In this document: positions 24,082-34,858 of the stretch, piece by piece | Layout: each line of letters starts with the position of its first letter | Numbering within the stretch: position 1 is the first letter of the stretch | NCBI GenBank assembly: GCA_036500145.1 | Contig: DASYCO010000084.1 | Coordinates: 1 to 53,038, forward strand | DNA: 53,038 nucleotides | Direction: 5' to 3' | Source of the DNA: CAMAVH01 sp036500145 | GTDB lineage: Bacteria; Pseudomonadota; Alphaproteobacteria; SMXQ01 | The notes under the pieces: model-generated | Database searches by the model: none | Told to the model about the DNA's origin: nothing | The model's input: only the letters and a program-made list of their open reading frames with translations | Made by a program: the position numbers and the translations under genes

Positions 24082-24171
24082 TCGTTATGCTCGGGCTTGA
24101 CCCGAGCGTCCATGCCGCGCGCGCTCGAGCGCTAGGCGAATGGAGCCTCGGGTCAAGCCCGAGGGCGACGA
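24082..24171. repeat. Palindromic repeat copy A
   Basis: Inverted arms of about 32 bases flank an 26-base centre. Each arm holds its own small palindrome, CTCGGG-CTTGA-CCCGAG, followed by (C/G)TCCAT. It sits between der and the SDR gene in opposite orientation. Related copies lie at 42081, 42224, 44898 and 45016. Confidence 0.8.
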
Positions 24172-24193
24172 AGGGGAAGGATCGGTGAATCAG

Positions 24194-24928
24194 TCAGCTT
24201 AGGCTGACGATTTGGCCCTGGCGGGTTTCCTCAGCGCTGACGAGCTGCACGAAGGTCTCGGCGATGTCGTCGGGCGTCTTCAGCTTCAGCGGGTCTTCGC
24301 CCGGGAAGGCTTCGGCGCGCATGCGCGTGCGCACGGCGCCGGGGCTGACCAGGTTGGCCTTCACGTTGGTCTTGGCCAGTTCGCCGGCCCAGGTCCGCAC
24401 CATGGCTTCCAGCGCCGCCTTGCTCGCCGCGTAGGCGCCCCAGTAGGGGTGCTTGCCGTCCGACGCGCCCGACGTCACGAAGACGGCGCGGCCGGCAGGC
24501 GACAGCTTCAGCAAGGGCTCGCAGATGCGGATCAGCCGCCAGTTGGCGGTGACGTTGATGGCGAACACGCGGTCCCATACCTTCGGGTCGATGTGGCCCA
24601 TGGGGCTCAGCACGCCGAGCTGGCCGGCGTTGCCGATCAGGGCGTCGAGGCGGCCGAAGCGCTGGTGGATGGCGACGCCGAGCTTGTCGATGTCGTCGCC
24701 CTTCGCGAGGTCGAGCGGCACCAGGGTCGCCGGCGGATGGCCCGCCTTGCGGATCGCGTCGTCGACCTCTTCGAGGCCGCCGGTGGTGCGCGCGGTCAGC
24801 ACGACCTGGGCGCCTTCGGCGGCGAAACGCCGGGCGAGGGCCGCGCCGATGCCGCGCGACGCGCCGGTGATCAGCGCGACGCGGCCGGCCAGTCGCCCCT
24901 CAATGGGCCGGCCTGTGGAAGAGCTCAT
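24194..24928 (-). CDS. Short-chain dehydrogenase (SDR family)
   Basis: The 244-residue protein has the SDR cofactor motif TGASRGIG and the catalytic series FVTSGAS, YWGAYAASKAA (Tyr/Lys) with NAGQ replacing the usual NNAG. Substrate is not known; it resembles YciK-type enzymes that often lie near purF or cobA genes. The 4-base overlap with purF (ATGA at 24925-24928) means it is the last gene of the dnaB-purF operon. Confidence 0.88.
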   Translation of the reverse strand: MSSSTGRPIEGRLAGRVALITGASRGIGAALARRFAAEGAQVVLTARTTGGLEEVDDAIRKAGHPPATLVPLDLAKGDDIDKLGVAIHQRFGRLDALIGNAGQLGVLSPMGHIDPKVWDRVFAINVTANWRLIRICEPLLKLSPAGRAVFVTSGASDGKHPYWGAYAASKAALEAMVRTWAGELAKTNVKANLVSPGAVRTRMRAEAFPGEDPLKLKTPDDIAETFVQLVSAEETRQGQIVSLS

Positions 24929-26397
24929 CGGTTGTTGGCCCGCTTCAGCACTTCGGTGAGGAAGGAAAGCTGCGCCGGCTTCTCGGATCCGTCCATGTCG
25001 GTCAGGCGGATGGGGTACTCGCCGCTGAAGCAGGCGTCGCAGTACTGCGGCTTGGCGGCGTCGCGGCTCTTCTCGCCCATGGCGCGGTAGAGGCCGTCCA
25101 TGGAGATGAAGGCCAGCGAATCGACGCCGATGAACTGCGCCATCTCGGCGATCGAATAGCGCGCGGCGAGCAGCTTGTCGCGCTCCGGCGTGTCGACGCC
25201 GTAGAAGCAGGGATTGGTCGTCGGCGGGCTGGCGATGCGCATGTGCACCTCGGTGGCGCCGGCGGCGCGCATCATCTCGACGATCTTCTTCGAGGTGGTG
25301 CCGCGCACGATGGAATCGTCCACTAGCACGATGCGCTTGCCCTTGATGTAGGCGCGGTTGGCGTTGTGCTTGAGCTTCACGCCGAGGTGGCGGATCTGGT
25401 CGGTCGGCTCGATGAAGGTGCGGCCGACGTAGTGGTTGCGGATGATGCCGAGCTCGAACGGGATGCCGGATTCGTTGGCGTAGCCGATGGCCGCCGGCAC
25501 GCCCGAGTCGGGCACCGGGATGATCATGTCGGCCGGCACGCCGCTTTCCTTGGCCAGTTCGACGCCGATGCGCTTGCGCGCGTCGTAGACCGAGACGCCT
25601 TCCATCACCGAATCGGGGCGCGCGAAGTAGATGTATTCGAAGATGCAGGGGCGCTTGGCGGTGGACACGAAGGGCTTGAGGCTCTCGACGCCCTTTTCGT
25701 TGATGACGACCATCTCGCCGGCCTCGACGTCGCGCACGTAGTCCGCGCCGATGATGTCGAGCGCGCAGCTTTCCGAGGCGAGGATCCAGGCGTCGTCGAG
25801 CTTGCCGAGCACGAGCGGGCGCACGCCGAACGGGTCGCGCACGCCGATCATGCCGTCCTTGTGCAGGCCGACGAGCGAGTAGGCGCCCTCGACGTGGCGC
25901 AGCGCGTCGATCATGCGGTCGACGACGCTCTCGTAGCTGCTTACGGCCATCAGGTGGATGATGACCTCGGTGTCGGTGGTCGACTGGAACAGGCTGCCCT
26001 TGCGCACAAGGTCCTGGCGCAGGGTGACGGCGTTGGTCAGGTTGCCGTTGTGGCCGATGGCGAAGCCGCCGTACTGGAAGTCGGCGAACAGCGGCTGGAT
26101 GTTGCGCTCGATCGTCTCGCCGCTGGTCGAATAGCGGTTGTGGCCGATGGAGGAGCGGCCGGGCAGGCGGCGGATCGCCGACTCGTTGGAGAAGATGTCG
26201 GCGACATGGCCGAGGCCGCGGTGGCTGTGGAAGCGCGCGCCGTCGTAGACGACCATGCCGGACGCCTCCTGGCCGCGATGCTGCAGGGCGTGCAGGCCGA
26301 GGGCCGTCAGCGCTGCGGCGTCGTCATGGCCGTAGACGCCGAAGATGCCGCATTCCTCGTGCAGATGGTCGTCTTCAAACGGATGGGTGGTCAGCAT
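24925..26397 (-). CDS. purF: Amidophosphoribosyltransferase (PurF)
   Basis: The 490-residue enzyme transfers glutamine amide nitrogen to PRPP in the first step of purine synthesis. A 15-residue propeptide precedes Cys16 (EECGIFGVYG), the glutaminase nucleophile exposed by self-cleavage. The PRPP loop reads VLVDDSIVRGTTSKK. Cysteines in CIFEYIYF, NPCFYG and CDACF form the pattern expected for the [4Fe-4S] B. subtilis-type enzyme, so it is probably oxygen-labile. It follows cvpA by 3 bases, a gene order seen widely in proteobacteria. Confidence 0.96.
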   Translation of the reverse strand: MLTTHPFEDDHLHEECGIFGVYGHDDAAALTALGLHALQHRGQEASGMVVYDGARFHSHRGLGHVADIFSNESAIRRLPGRSSIGHNRYSTSGETIERNIQPLFADFQYGGFAIGHNGNLTNAVTLRQDLVRKGSLFQSTTDTEVIIHLMAVSSYESVVDRMIDALRHVEGAYSLVGLHKDGMIGVRDPFGVRPLVLGKLDDAWILASESCALDIIGADYVRDVEAGEMVVINEKGVESLKPFVSTAKRPCIFEYIYFARPDSVMEGVSVYDARKRIGVELAKESGVPADMIIPVPDSGVPAAIGYANESGIPFELGIIRNHYVGRTFIEPTDQIRHLGVKLKHNANRAYIKGKRIVLVDDSIVRGTTSKKIVEMMRAAGATEVHMRIASPPTTNPCFYGVDTPERDKLLAARYSIAEMAQFIGVDSLAFISMDGLYRAMGEKSRDAAKPQYCDACFSGEYPIRLTDMDGSEKPAQLSFLTEVLKRANNR

Positions 26398-26400
26398 GGG

Positions 26401-27060
26401 TTACTGCGTTCCCTCGATAAGGCGGTCCATCTCTCTCCGCTGCTCCGTTCCGTAGCCGTGCCCTTGATCGGGCGCGACGGGGGCGGGCAGCGTGGACGCG
26501 GCGGGCGGCTGTGAAGCGGGGCGGGCGTTCTGGGCGCGGCGGTCGTCGGCGGGGCGGAAGCCGCTGTTGCGGACATGGGCCGGCGCCAGCGAATAGAGGA
26601 TGTCGGCGCCACGTTCCATCAGCGGCGTGGTCTTGGCGGCCTGCACCCAGGCCGGCTGCTCGCGCGGCGGGATGGCCCAGCTGAAGGCGAGGTAGGCGAG
26701 GCAGACCAGCACCGCGCCGCGCGCCAGGCCGAAGACGAAGCCGAGCGTGCGGTCGACCGAGCCGGCGGCGGTGCCGCGCACGGCGCCGGCGATGGCGCCG
26801 CTGACGAGGGAGAGCACGAAGAGGACGATGAGGAAGATGCCGGCGCCCGTCACCACGTTGGCGATGGTCGGCTCGCTGATCATGCGCTGGACGTAGGGGC
26901 TGACGTAGTCGAAGCCGTAGAAGGTGGCGAAGGCGGCGCCGATCCAGCTGAAGATCGCCAGCACCTCGCGGACCAGGCCGCGCGCCAGGGCGAAGACGCC
27001 GGACAGCAGCACGACGACGATGACGATGAGATCGACCAGATTGAAGCCGAGAACCTGCAT
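26401..27060 (-). CDS. cvpA: CvpA-family membrane protein
   Basis: The 219-residue protein has four hydrophobic helices in the first 125 residues (VDLIVIVVVLLSGVFALARGL; IFSWIGAAFATFYGF; VTGAGIFLIVLFVLSLVSGAIAG; GFVFGLARGAVLVCLAYLAFS) and a long polar C-terminal tail. CvpA proteins affect peptide import, purine regulation or envelope stability; the mechanism is not settled. It lies between radA and purF in the same direction, the common cvpA-purF pair. Confidence 0.92.
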   Translation of the reverse strand: MQVLGFNLVDLIVIVVVLLSGVFALARGLVREVLAIFSWIGAAFATFYGFDYVSPYVQRMISEPTIANVVTGAGIFLIVLFVLSLVSGAIAGAVRGTAAGSVDRTLGFVFGLARGAVLVCLAYLAFSWAIPPREQPAWVQAAKTTPLMERGADILYSLAPAHVRNSGFRPADDRRAQNARPASQPPAASTLPAPVAPDQGHGYGTEQRREMDRLIEGTQ

Positions 27061-27075
27061 GGTCTTACTGCATCC

Positions 27076-28572
<1,497 letters not shown>

Positions 28573-29391
28573 CTAGTGCTGCCGGCCCGCCGGCCAGCCG
28601 CTGACGACTGGCTTGACCTCGACCTTGATCGGGCCTTCGGCGCGGCCGTGGATGAACTGGTCGACGTAGGCGTTGCCGGTGTAGTCGATCTTCTGCACGG
28701 GGCCGGACCAGATGATCTTGCCTTCGTAGATCATGGCGATGCGATGCGCGATCTTGCGCGCGCTCGCGAGGTCGTGGGTGATCGAGAGCGCCGTCGCGCC
28801 GAGGTTCTTCACGGCGTCGACGATCAGGTCGTTGATGACGTCGCTCATGATCGGGTCGAGGCCGGTGGTCGGCTCGTCGAAGAAGATGATCTGCGGGTCG
28901 GTGGCGATAGCGCGGGCGAGGCCGACGCGCTTCTGCATGCCGCCCGACAGCTCCGACGGCGCCAGGTCGGCGACGTCGACGCCGAGGCCGACGGAGGCCA
29001 GCTTCTGGATCGCGATGTCCTTGGCCTGGGCGCGCTCCATGCCCTGGGCCTGGATCAGGCCGAAGGCGACGTTTTCCCAGACCTTCAGGCTGTCGAACAG
29101 GGCGGCGCCCTGGAACAGCATGCCGAACTTGCGCATGACGCGCTCGCGCTCGCGCGACGACATGCGCGTCACGTCCTCGCCGTCGACCTCGATGGTGCCG
29201 GCGTCGGGGCGCAGGATGCCGAGGATGCACTTCAGCAGCACCGACTTGCCGGTGCCCGAGCCGCCGATGATGACGACGGATTCGCCGGCCATCACGTCGA
29301 GGTCGAGGCCGTCGAGCACGATCTTGCGCCCGAAGGCCTTCTTCAGGCCGCGCACCTTGATCTTCGGCGTCTGGTTCGGTGTCGTGCTCAT
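28573..29391 (-). CDS. mlaF: ABC transporter ATPase, MlaF-like
   Basis: The 272-residue ATPase has Walker A GGSGTGKS at 43-50, the signature LSGGMQKRVGLARAI and Walker B IIFFDEPTTGLDP, all in the MlaF/Ttg2A pattern of phospholipid transporters. With the MlaE permease directly upstream (4-base ATGA overlap), it should drive lipid movement across the inner membrane. The MlaD substrate-binding component is not in this operon; it may be elsewhere or the system may use a different partner. Confidence 0.9.
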   Translation of the reverse strand: MSTTPNQTPKIKVRGLKKAFGRKIVLDGLDLDVMAGESVVIIGGSGTGKSVLLKCILGILRPDAGTIEVDGEDVTRMSSRERERVMRKFGMLFQGAALFDSLKVWENVAFGLIQAQGMERAQAKDIAIQKLASVGLGVDVADLAPSELSGGMQKRVGLARAIATDPQIIFFDEPTTGLDPIMSDVINDLIVDAVKNLGATALSITHDLASARKIAHRIAMIYEGKIIWSGPVQKIDYTGNAYVDQFIHGRAEGPIKVEVKPVVSGWPAGRQH

Positions 29392-30161
29392 CGTGCGAAG
29401 AACAGTTCGGTGAACATGTAGTTGAAGACGAGGATCATGATCGAGGCGGAGACCACGGCGTTGATCGTCGCGGTGCCGACGCCCTGGGCGCCGCCGCGCG
29501 AATGGTAGCCGTGGTAGCAGCCCATCAGCGTGATGATGAAGCCGAAGGCCGCCGCCTTGACCAGGCCGGAGAACACGTCGCGGAATTCCAGGAACTGGAA
29601 GGTGCTCTTCAGGTAGGCGGCGGGATTGAAGCCGAGCTTGTTGACGCCGATCAGGTAGCCGCCGAACACCGCGATGATGTCGGCGACCAGAACCAAGAGC
29701 GGCATCATGGTCAGGCCGGCGACCAGGCGCGGCACCACTAGGTACTTGTACGGGTTGGTCGAGAGCGTGGTCAGCGCGTCGATCTGCTCGGTCACGCGCA
29801 TGGTGCCGATCTCGGCGGCCATGGAGGCGCCGATGCGGCCCGCCACCATCAGGCCGGCCAGCACCGGGCCGAGCTCGCGGGTGATGGAGATGACGACCAC
29901 GGTGGCCACTGCGCTTTCCGCCGAGAAGCGGGCGAAGCCGGAGTAGCTCTGCAGCGCCAGCACCATGCCAGTGAAGATCGCGGTCAGGCCGACGACCGGC
30001 AGCGAGTAATAGCCGATGTCGATCATCTGGCGCAGGATCAGGCGCGGGTAATAGGGCGGGCGCACGCTGTGGAACAGCGCCAGGCCCGTGAACATGGAGA
30101 TGCGGCCGACGGCTTCGAGGAAGCTGATCAGCAGCCGGCCGATGGCGGCGACGAAGTTCAT
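29388..30161 (-). CDS. mlaE: ABC transporter permease, MlaE-like
   Basis: The 257-residue permease has five to six hydrophobic segments and the MlaE core ELGPVLAGLMVAGRIGASMAAEIGTMRVTEQIDAL, the segment that contacts MlaF. It is the membrane component of an Mla-type phospholipid transporter. It overlaps both the upstream alr gene and the downstream mlaF gene by 4 bases, so it is translationally coupled within this operon. Confidence 0.92.
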   Translation of the reverse strand: MNFVAAIGRLLISFLEAVGRISMFTGLALFHSVRPPYYPRLILRQMIDIGYYSLPVVGLTAIFTGMVLALQSYSGFARFSAESAVATVVVISITRELGPVLAGLMVAGRIGASMAAEIGTMRVTEQIDALTTLSTNPYKYLVVPRLVAGLTMMPLLVLVADIIAVFGGYLIGVNKLGFNPAAYLKSTFQFLEFRDVFSGLVKAAAFGFIITLMGCYHGYHSRGGAQGVGTATINAVVSASIMILVFNYMFTELFFAR

Positions 30162-31321
30162 GCCGGCTGGTTTTCCTTCACGGGAACGTAGACGCGATGG
30201 AAGCGGCGGCCGAGGCCGGTGAGGATTTCATAGCCGATGGTGCCGGCTTCCGCGGCGAGGGCGTCGGCGTCGTGCTGCGGGCCGAGGAGGTCGACGAGAG
30301 CGCCGGGCACGGCTTGGGCCGGCGGCACTTGCGAGACGTCGAGAGCGATCAGATCCATCGAGACGCGTCCCACAACAGGCACTCGCACATCGCCGAGATA
30401 GGCGTGGCCCCGGTTGGTCAGGCTTTGGCGGTAGCCGTCGGCATAGCCGACCCCGACGGTGGCGATCCGGCCCTTGGCCGTCACGCGATGCGCCGCACCA
30501 TATCCAACGGTCATAGGGGTGTCAACGTCACGGACTTGCAGGATTTTGCCTTGTAGACGAACCACTTGGGCCATGGGATTGGGCCCCGGATGGCGCGGTT
30601 TCAGGCCATAGAGGGCGGCCCCCGGACGGGCCAGGTCGAAGTGGAAATCGGCCCCCAGGAAGATGCCGCCGGAATTGGCGAAGGAGGCCTGGGCGGCCGC
30701 CAGGGCCGGCACCCTGGCCCGCGCGGCCGTGAAGGCGGCGAGCTGCTGGGCGTTGAGCGGATGGTCCGGCTCGTCGGCGCAGGCGAGATGGCTCATGACG
30801 AGGCGGATCGTCAGGCCGTCGAGCAGGGCCGGCGCTGCGGCCAGGCTGGCGACTTCGCCGGCCGGCAGGCCGAGGCGGTTCATGCCGCTGTCGAGATGGA
30901 TGTCGGCGGCGACGGACCCGCCCGTGCTGCGGGCGTGAGCGGTGACGGCGGCGATCTGCTCCAGGCTGTTGAGCACGGGCACCAGCCGGTGGCGCAGCAG
31001 CTCGGGCAGGCTGGCGGCGGTGGCGCCGGCGAAGACATGGATGTCGGCATCTGGCAGCAGCGCGCGGAGCGCGATGCCTTCCTCGGGCAGGGCGACGAAG
31101 AAGGTGCGGCAGCCGGCGCGGTGCAGGGCGGCGGCCACCTCGGCCATGCCGAGGCCGTAGGCGTCGGCCTTCACCACGGCGGCGCAGGCGGCGCCGGAGG
31201 GGGCGAGCTTGTCCTTCAGCAGCCGCCAGTTGGCGACGACGGCGCCGAGGTCGATGCGCAGGATGCCGCCGGCGAGGCTTGAGGCGCCGCCGGTCGCGGT
31301 CGGCGTGGAATCAATGGACAT
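30158..31321 (-). CDS. alr: Alanine racemase
   Basis: The 387-residue PLP enzyme makes D-alanine for peptidoglycan. It has the PLP lysine in VVKADAYGLG (Lys51), the second catalytic tyrosine region TVGYGAAHRV, and GRVSMDLIALDVSQ near the C-terminal domain. Length is normal. It overlaps the dnaB 3' end by 11 bases and mlaE by 4, forming a tight dnaB-alr-mlaEF unit. Confidence 0.95.
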   Translation of the reverse strand: MSIDSTPTATGGASSLAGGILRIDLGAVVANWRLLKDKLAPSGAACAAVVKADAYGLGMAEVAAALHRAGCRTFFVALPEEGIALRALLPDADIHVFAGATAASLPELLRHRLVPVLNSLEQIAAVTAHARSTGGSVAADIHLDSGMNRLGLPAGEVASLAAAPALLDGLTIRLVMSHLACADEPDHPLNAQQLAAFTAARARVPALAAAQASFANSGGIFLGADFHFDLARPGAALYGLKPRHPGPNPMAQVVRLQGKILQVRDVDTPMTVGYGAAHRVTAKGRIATVGVGYADGYRQSLTNRGHAYLGDVRVPVVGRVSMDLIALDVSQVPPAQAVPGALVDLLGPQHDADALAAEAGTIGYEILTGLGRRFHRVYVPVKENQPA

Positions 31322-32855
31322 CGGGGATGCGGTTGTCGGAAATGTAGTCCGAGAACTTGGTGAAACGTCCCTCGAATTGCAAGACCGCCGTGCCGATGGG
31401 GCCGTGACGCTGCTTGCCGATGATGACCTCGGCGATGTTGTGCAGGTCGCCCATCTTGGTCTGCCATTCGAGATGCTTGTCGGTGCCCGTCTCGGGCTCC
31501 TTGCGCGACAGGTAGTATTCGGCGCGGTAGATGAACATCACCACGTCGGCGTCCTGCTCGATGGAGCCCGATTCGCGCAGGTCGGCGAGCTGTGGGCGCG
31601 GCGGGTCGCGCTGCTCGACGGCGCGCGACAGCTGCGACAGCGCCACCACGGGCAGGTTTAGCTCCTTGGCCAGCGCCTTCAGGCCGCGGGTGATTTCCGA
31701 GATTTCCTGCACGCGGTTTTCCTGGCCGCGGCCGCCGGGGCCGGCCGAGCCGCGCAGCAGCTGCAGGTAGTCGACGACGATCATCGACAGGCCGTGCTGG
31801 CGCTGCAGGCGGCGCGCGCGGGTGCGCAGCGCGGCGACCGAGAGGGCCGGCGTGTCGTCGATGAAGAAGGGGATCTGCGAGAGCGCGCGGCTCGCCTGCA
31901 CGACGCGGTTGAAGTCGTCGCTGCTGAGGTCGCCGCGGCGAATGCGGTCGGAATCGACCTCGGCCGCTTCGGCGAGCATGCGGGTGACGAGCTGTTCGGA
32001 CGACATTTCGAGCGAGAAGAAGCCGACCACGGCGCCGTCGAGCGGCTTGGGGTTGCCGTTCACGATCTGGGTGCGGCCTTCGCTCAGCGCGCGTTGATAG
32101 GATTGCGCGGCGCTGAAGGCGATGTTGGTGGCGAGCGCGGTCTTGCCCATGGAGGGGCGCGCCGCGAGGATGATCAGGTCGGACGGCTGCAGGCCGCCGA
32201 GCAGCTTGTCGAGGTCGACGAGCCCGGTGGAGACGCCGGTCAGCGAGCCTTCGCGCTTGTAGGCGGCTTCGGCCATGTCGATGGCCTTGACCAGCACGTC
32301 CTTGAAGGAGCGGAAGCCGCTGTCGGCCTGGCCGGTGGTGGCGAGGTCGAACAGGCGCTGTTCGGCGAACTCGATCTGGCCGGTGGCGCTCTGCTCCGGG
32401 TCGTGGTCGAAGGCTTCGTTGACCACGGTCTCGCCGATGTCGATGAGCTGGCGGCGCAGATGCAGGTCGAAGATCATGCGGCCGTAGTCGCCGGAATTGA
32501 TGACGGTCGTGGCCGAGGCGGCGAGGCGGCCGAGGTACTGCGCGCCGCCGATCGAATCGAGGTCGGCATCCTGGTCGAACAGGTTCTTGAGGGTGGTCGC
32601 GTTGGCGACCTGGCCCTTCTCGATCAGCCGGGTCGCCGCGTCGAAGATGCGGCCGTGCGCCGGATGGGCGAAATGCTCGGGGCGCAGGAACTCGGACACC
32701 CGGCCGTAGGCTAGGTTGTTGGTCAGGACGGCGCCGAGAAGGGCCTGTTCGGCCTCGAAGTTGTGCGGCGGCTCGCGAAGCGGGGCAGTGCCGAGGCCGG
32801 GGACGTCGTCCGCCGCGCGCAGCGGCGTCACCTTGGGATTGGTCGTCTCGGCCAT
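31311..32855 (-). CDS. dnaB: Replicative DNA helicase DnaB
   Basis: The 514-residue protein has the DnaB N-terminal domain (NFEAEQALLGAVLTNN from about 32) and the RecA-like C-terminal ATPase with Walker A AARPSMGKTALA, Walker B VDYLQLL, and the RREIGxISRxLK-equivalent EISEITRGLKALAKELNLPVV. No intein is present. The ATG at 32855, with CAGGAG before it, was preferred over a TTG at 32876. It begins the large minus-strand operon that continues through alr to purF. Confidence 0.96.
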   Translation of the reverse strand: MAETTNPKVTPLRAADDVPGLGTAPLREPPHNFEAEQALLGAVLTNNLAYGRVSEFLRPEHFAHPAHGRIFDAATRLIEKGQVANATTLKNLFDQDADLDSIGGAQYLGRLAASATTVINSGDYGRMIFDLHLRRQLIDIGETVVNEAFDHDPEQSATGQIEFAEQRLFDLATTGQADSGFRSFKDVLVKAIDMAEAAYKREGSLTGVSTGLVDLDKLLGGLQPSDLIILAARPSMGKTALATNIAFSAAQSYQRALSEGRTQIVNGNPKPLDGAVVGFFSLEMSSEQLVTRMLAEAAEVDSDRIRRGDLSSDDFNRVVQASRALSQIPFFIDDTPALSVAALRTRARRLQRQHGLSMIVVDYLQLLRGSAGPGGRGQENRVQEISEITRGLKALAKELNLPVVALSQLSRAVEQRDPPRPQLADLRESGSIEQDADVVMFIYRAEYYLSRKEPETGTDKHLEWQTKMGDLHNIAEVIIGKQRHGPIGTAVLQFEGRFTKFSDYISDNRIPDVH

Positions 32856-33013
32856 GCGCCCCGGTACTCCTGACAATCGGTGGTTTGGGCGGCGAACCTA
32901 GCCCAAGCCCGGGCGGGGTTCACTGTTTCCATCATAGCGAATCGGGCCGCCCTCCGGAAAGTTATCCAGAGGCTGTGAATAGCGGGCGTAGAAATGCCGC
33001 GGCGGCGGAAAGC

Positions 33014-34246
33014 CTATTCCGCCGCCGCGCCGAACTTGGCGAGCTGGGCGCGCTCCCATTCCATGATGTAGTCGCGGGTCAGCGGCACTGCACCCTGGTC
33101 GCGGGCGATCTGAATCTGGAAGACCATCTGGCTCATGTTGCGGAAGGCCATCTCGCAGCCGGTCAGGTAGAACTCCCACATGCGGCAGAAGCGCTCGTCG
33201 TAGATGCGCGCCGCTTCGGCGCGGTGCGCCATGAAGTTCTTGTACCAGTTCTTCAAGGTCTCGGCGTAGTGCAGGCGCAGCACCTCGACGTCGGTCACCC
33301 ATAGGCCCGTGCGCTCGATCACCGGCAGCACTTCCGACAGCGCCGGCACGTAGCCGCCCGGGAAGATGTACTTGCGGATCCAGGGATCGGTGATGCCGGG
33401 GCCGTCCATGCGGCCGATGGCGTGGAGCAGGGCGACGCCGTCGGGCTTCAGCAGCTCGCGCATCTTGCGGAAGAAGGTGCCGAACTGCGGCAGGCCGACA
33501 TGCTCGAACATGCCGACGGACACGATGCGGTCGTACTGCTCCTGCTCGAGGCGGTAGTCCTGCAGCTTGAAGCGCACGCTGCTGGCCAGGCCGGCGGCGG
33601 CGACGCGGCTTTCGGCCAGCTTCGCCTGTTCGGTCGACAGCGTGATGCCGGTGACGTCGGCGCTCGCCGCCTTGGCGAGGTAGAGCGCCATGCCGCCCCA
33701 GCCGCAGCCGATGTCGAGCACCTTCAGGTTCGGCCTGTCGAGCAGCAGCTTGGCGGCGATGTGCACCTTCTTGTTGAGCTGTGCCGTTTCCAGGCTGTCG
33801 TCGGGCTTGGCGAAGTAGGCGCAGGAATACTGGCGGTCGCGGTCGAGGAACAGGTCGTAGAGCGCGCCTGAAAGATCGTAGTGGTGCGCCACGTTCTGGC
33901 GCGAGCGGCTGACCGGGTTGTACTGCTGGATCAGGCGGACGCCGAAGCCCAGCATGCGCCCGACGCGGTGCATCGGCGCTTCGTAGATGCTGTTGAAGCC
34001 GCGCGTGGCGATGTCGATGAAGTCGCGCAGCGTGCCTTCCTCGATGGTCAGCGTGCCGTCCATGAAGGCTTCGCCGGCGGCGAGGGAAGGGTTGAGCGGG
34101 ATCTTGGTGTGCAGCCTGCGGTCATGCAGGCGGATGGTGACCCGCGGCGGGGTGCCGTCGCCGAAGCGGTGCCGGCGATCGTTCGCGTCGATCAATGTCA
34201 GCGAACCGGACCGGACGAGGCGATCCAGCATCTTGGTCAGCAGCAT
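33014..34246 (-). CDS. cfa: Cyclopropane-fatty-acyl-phospholipid synthase
   Basis: The 410-residue enzyme adds a methylene from S-adenosylmethionine across double bonds of membrane lipids. The SAM motif VLDIGCGWGGMALYLA lies near 175-190, and NVAHHYDLSGALYDLFLD precedes it, as does the family's N-terminal lipid-binding region. The C-terminal YLTGCEMAFRN is also typical. It is separated from dnaB by about 160 bases and is probably monocistronic. It is cytoplasmic, acting on the membrane face. Confidence 0.95.
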   Translation of the reverse strand: MLLTKMLDRLVRSGSLTLIDANDRRHRFGDGTPPRVTIRLHDRRLHTKIPLNPSLAAGEAFMDGTLTIEEGTLRDFIDIATRGFNSIYEAPMHRVGRMLGFGVRLIQQYNPVSRSRQNVAHHYDLSGALYDLFLDRDRQYSCAYFAKPDDSLETAQLNKKVHIAAKLLLDRPNLKVLDIGCGWGGMALYLAKAASADVTGITLSTEQAKLAESRVAAAGLASSVRFKLQDYRLEQEQYDRIVSVGMFEHVGLPQFGTFFRKMRELLKPDGVALLHAIGRMDGPGITDPWIRKYIFPGGYVPALSEVLPVIERTGLWVTDVEVLRLHYAETLKNWYKNFMAHRAEAARIYDERFCRMWEFYLTGCEMAFRNMSQMVFQIQIARDQGAVPLTRDYIMEWERAQLAKFGAAAE

Positions 34247-34340
34247 GTTCCCCTACCTTGGCCGTTTGCTTCGGCCTTCGCTAAGGCGGCCCCCCGACCG
34301 CGAGAGAATGTGACAATCCAAGCACAAAACGGCGAACAAG

Positions 34341-34365
34341 AAAAAGGCCCTTTTTACAGGGCCTT
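34341..34365 (-). terminator. Intrinsic terminator after the SugE-like gene
   Basis: On the minus strand, an 8-bp stem AAGGCCCT / AGGGCCTT with a 6-base loop is followed by TTTTTC. It lies 49-73 bases after the SMR gene's stop and upstream of the cfa start, so it ends the SMR transcript. Confidence 0.8.
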
Positions 34366-34413
34366 AGTCTCTTTCTGGGCAGTAACCGCCTTTCTTTCGG
34401 CGAAGTAACTGCT

Positions 34414-34752
34414 TCAGGACACGATTTTCAGGCCGACGATGCCGGCGACGATGAGCAGAATGAACAGGATTCGCAGGGTCTCGCGCGATTCGCCGAATAG
34501 GATCATGCCAAGCACGGCGACGCCGACGGCGCCGATCCCGGTCCAGATGGCGTAGGCGGTTCCAATGGGGATGTGGCGCAGGGCGAGGGACAGCATGCCG
34601 ACGCTGGCCGCCATGGCGCCCACGGTGAGGACGGAGGGAACCCAGCGGGTGAAGCCGTCGGTGTATTTCAGGCCGATGGCCCAGGCGATCTCAAGCAGCC
34701 CGGCGACGACGAGATAGCCCCAGGCCAGGGCGAGGGTGGCGGACGGCGCCAT
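34414..34752 (-). CDS. SMR-family exporter, SugE/Gdx-like
   Basis: The 112-residue protein has four transmembrane helices and the SMR active-site glutamate in GLLEIAWAIGLKYT (Glu21). The ALRHIPIGTAYAIWTGIGAVG helix is the pattern of SugE/Gdx guanidinium exporters rather than EmrE drug pumps. No guanidine riboswitch is visible upstream. SugE-like export of guanidinium or quaternary ammonium is inferred. It is single, flanked by terminators on both sides. Confidence 0.88.
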   Translation of the reverse strand: MAPSATLALAWGYLVVAGLLEIAWAIGLKYTDGFTRWVPSVLTVGAMAASVGMLSLALRHIPIGTAYAIWTGIGAVGVAVLGMILFGESRETLRILFILLIVAGIVGLKIVS

Positions 34753-34806
34753 GAGAATCTCCAGCGGCAGGATGGACGGAAGGTCGGCAGGAGCCGGGCA
34801 TAGAAA

Positions 34807-34832
34807 AAGGCGGGGCTTTGCGGCCCCGCCTT
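34807..34832 (-). terminator. Intrinsic terminator after rplI
   Basis: A perfect 10-bp stem AAGGCGGGGC / GCCCCGCCTT with a 6-base loop is followed on the minus strand by TTTTTCTA. It starts 26 bases after the L9 stop codon and ends the ribosomal-protein operon. Confidence 0.92.
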
Positions 34833-34858
34833 GATCTTAGGTCGATCTCGGAAAAAGG

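Noticed and set aside
32874..32876. TTG start for dnaB
   Set aside because: The ATG at 32855 has a CAGGAG ribosome site; the TTG has none.
34753..34810. Guanidine riboswitch in front of the SugE-like gene
   Set aside because: I looked for the mini-ykkC hairpin pair with ACGR loops and found none in this short leader.
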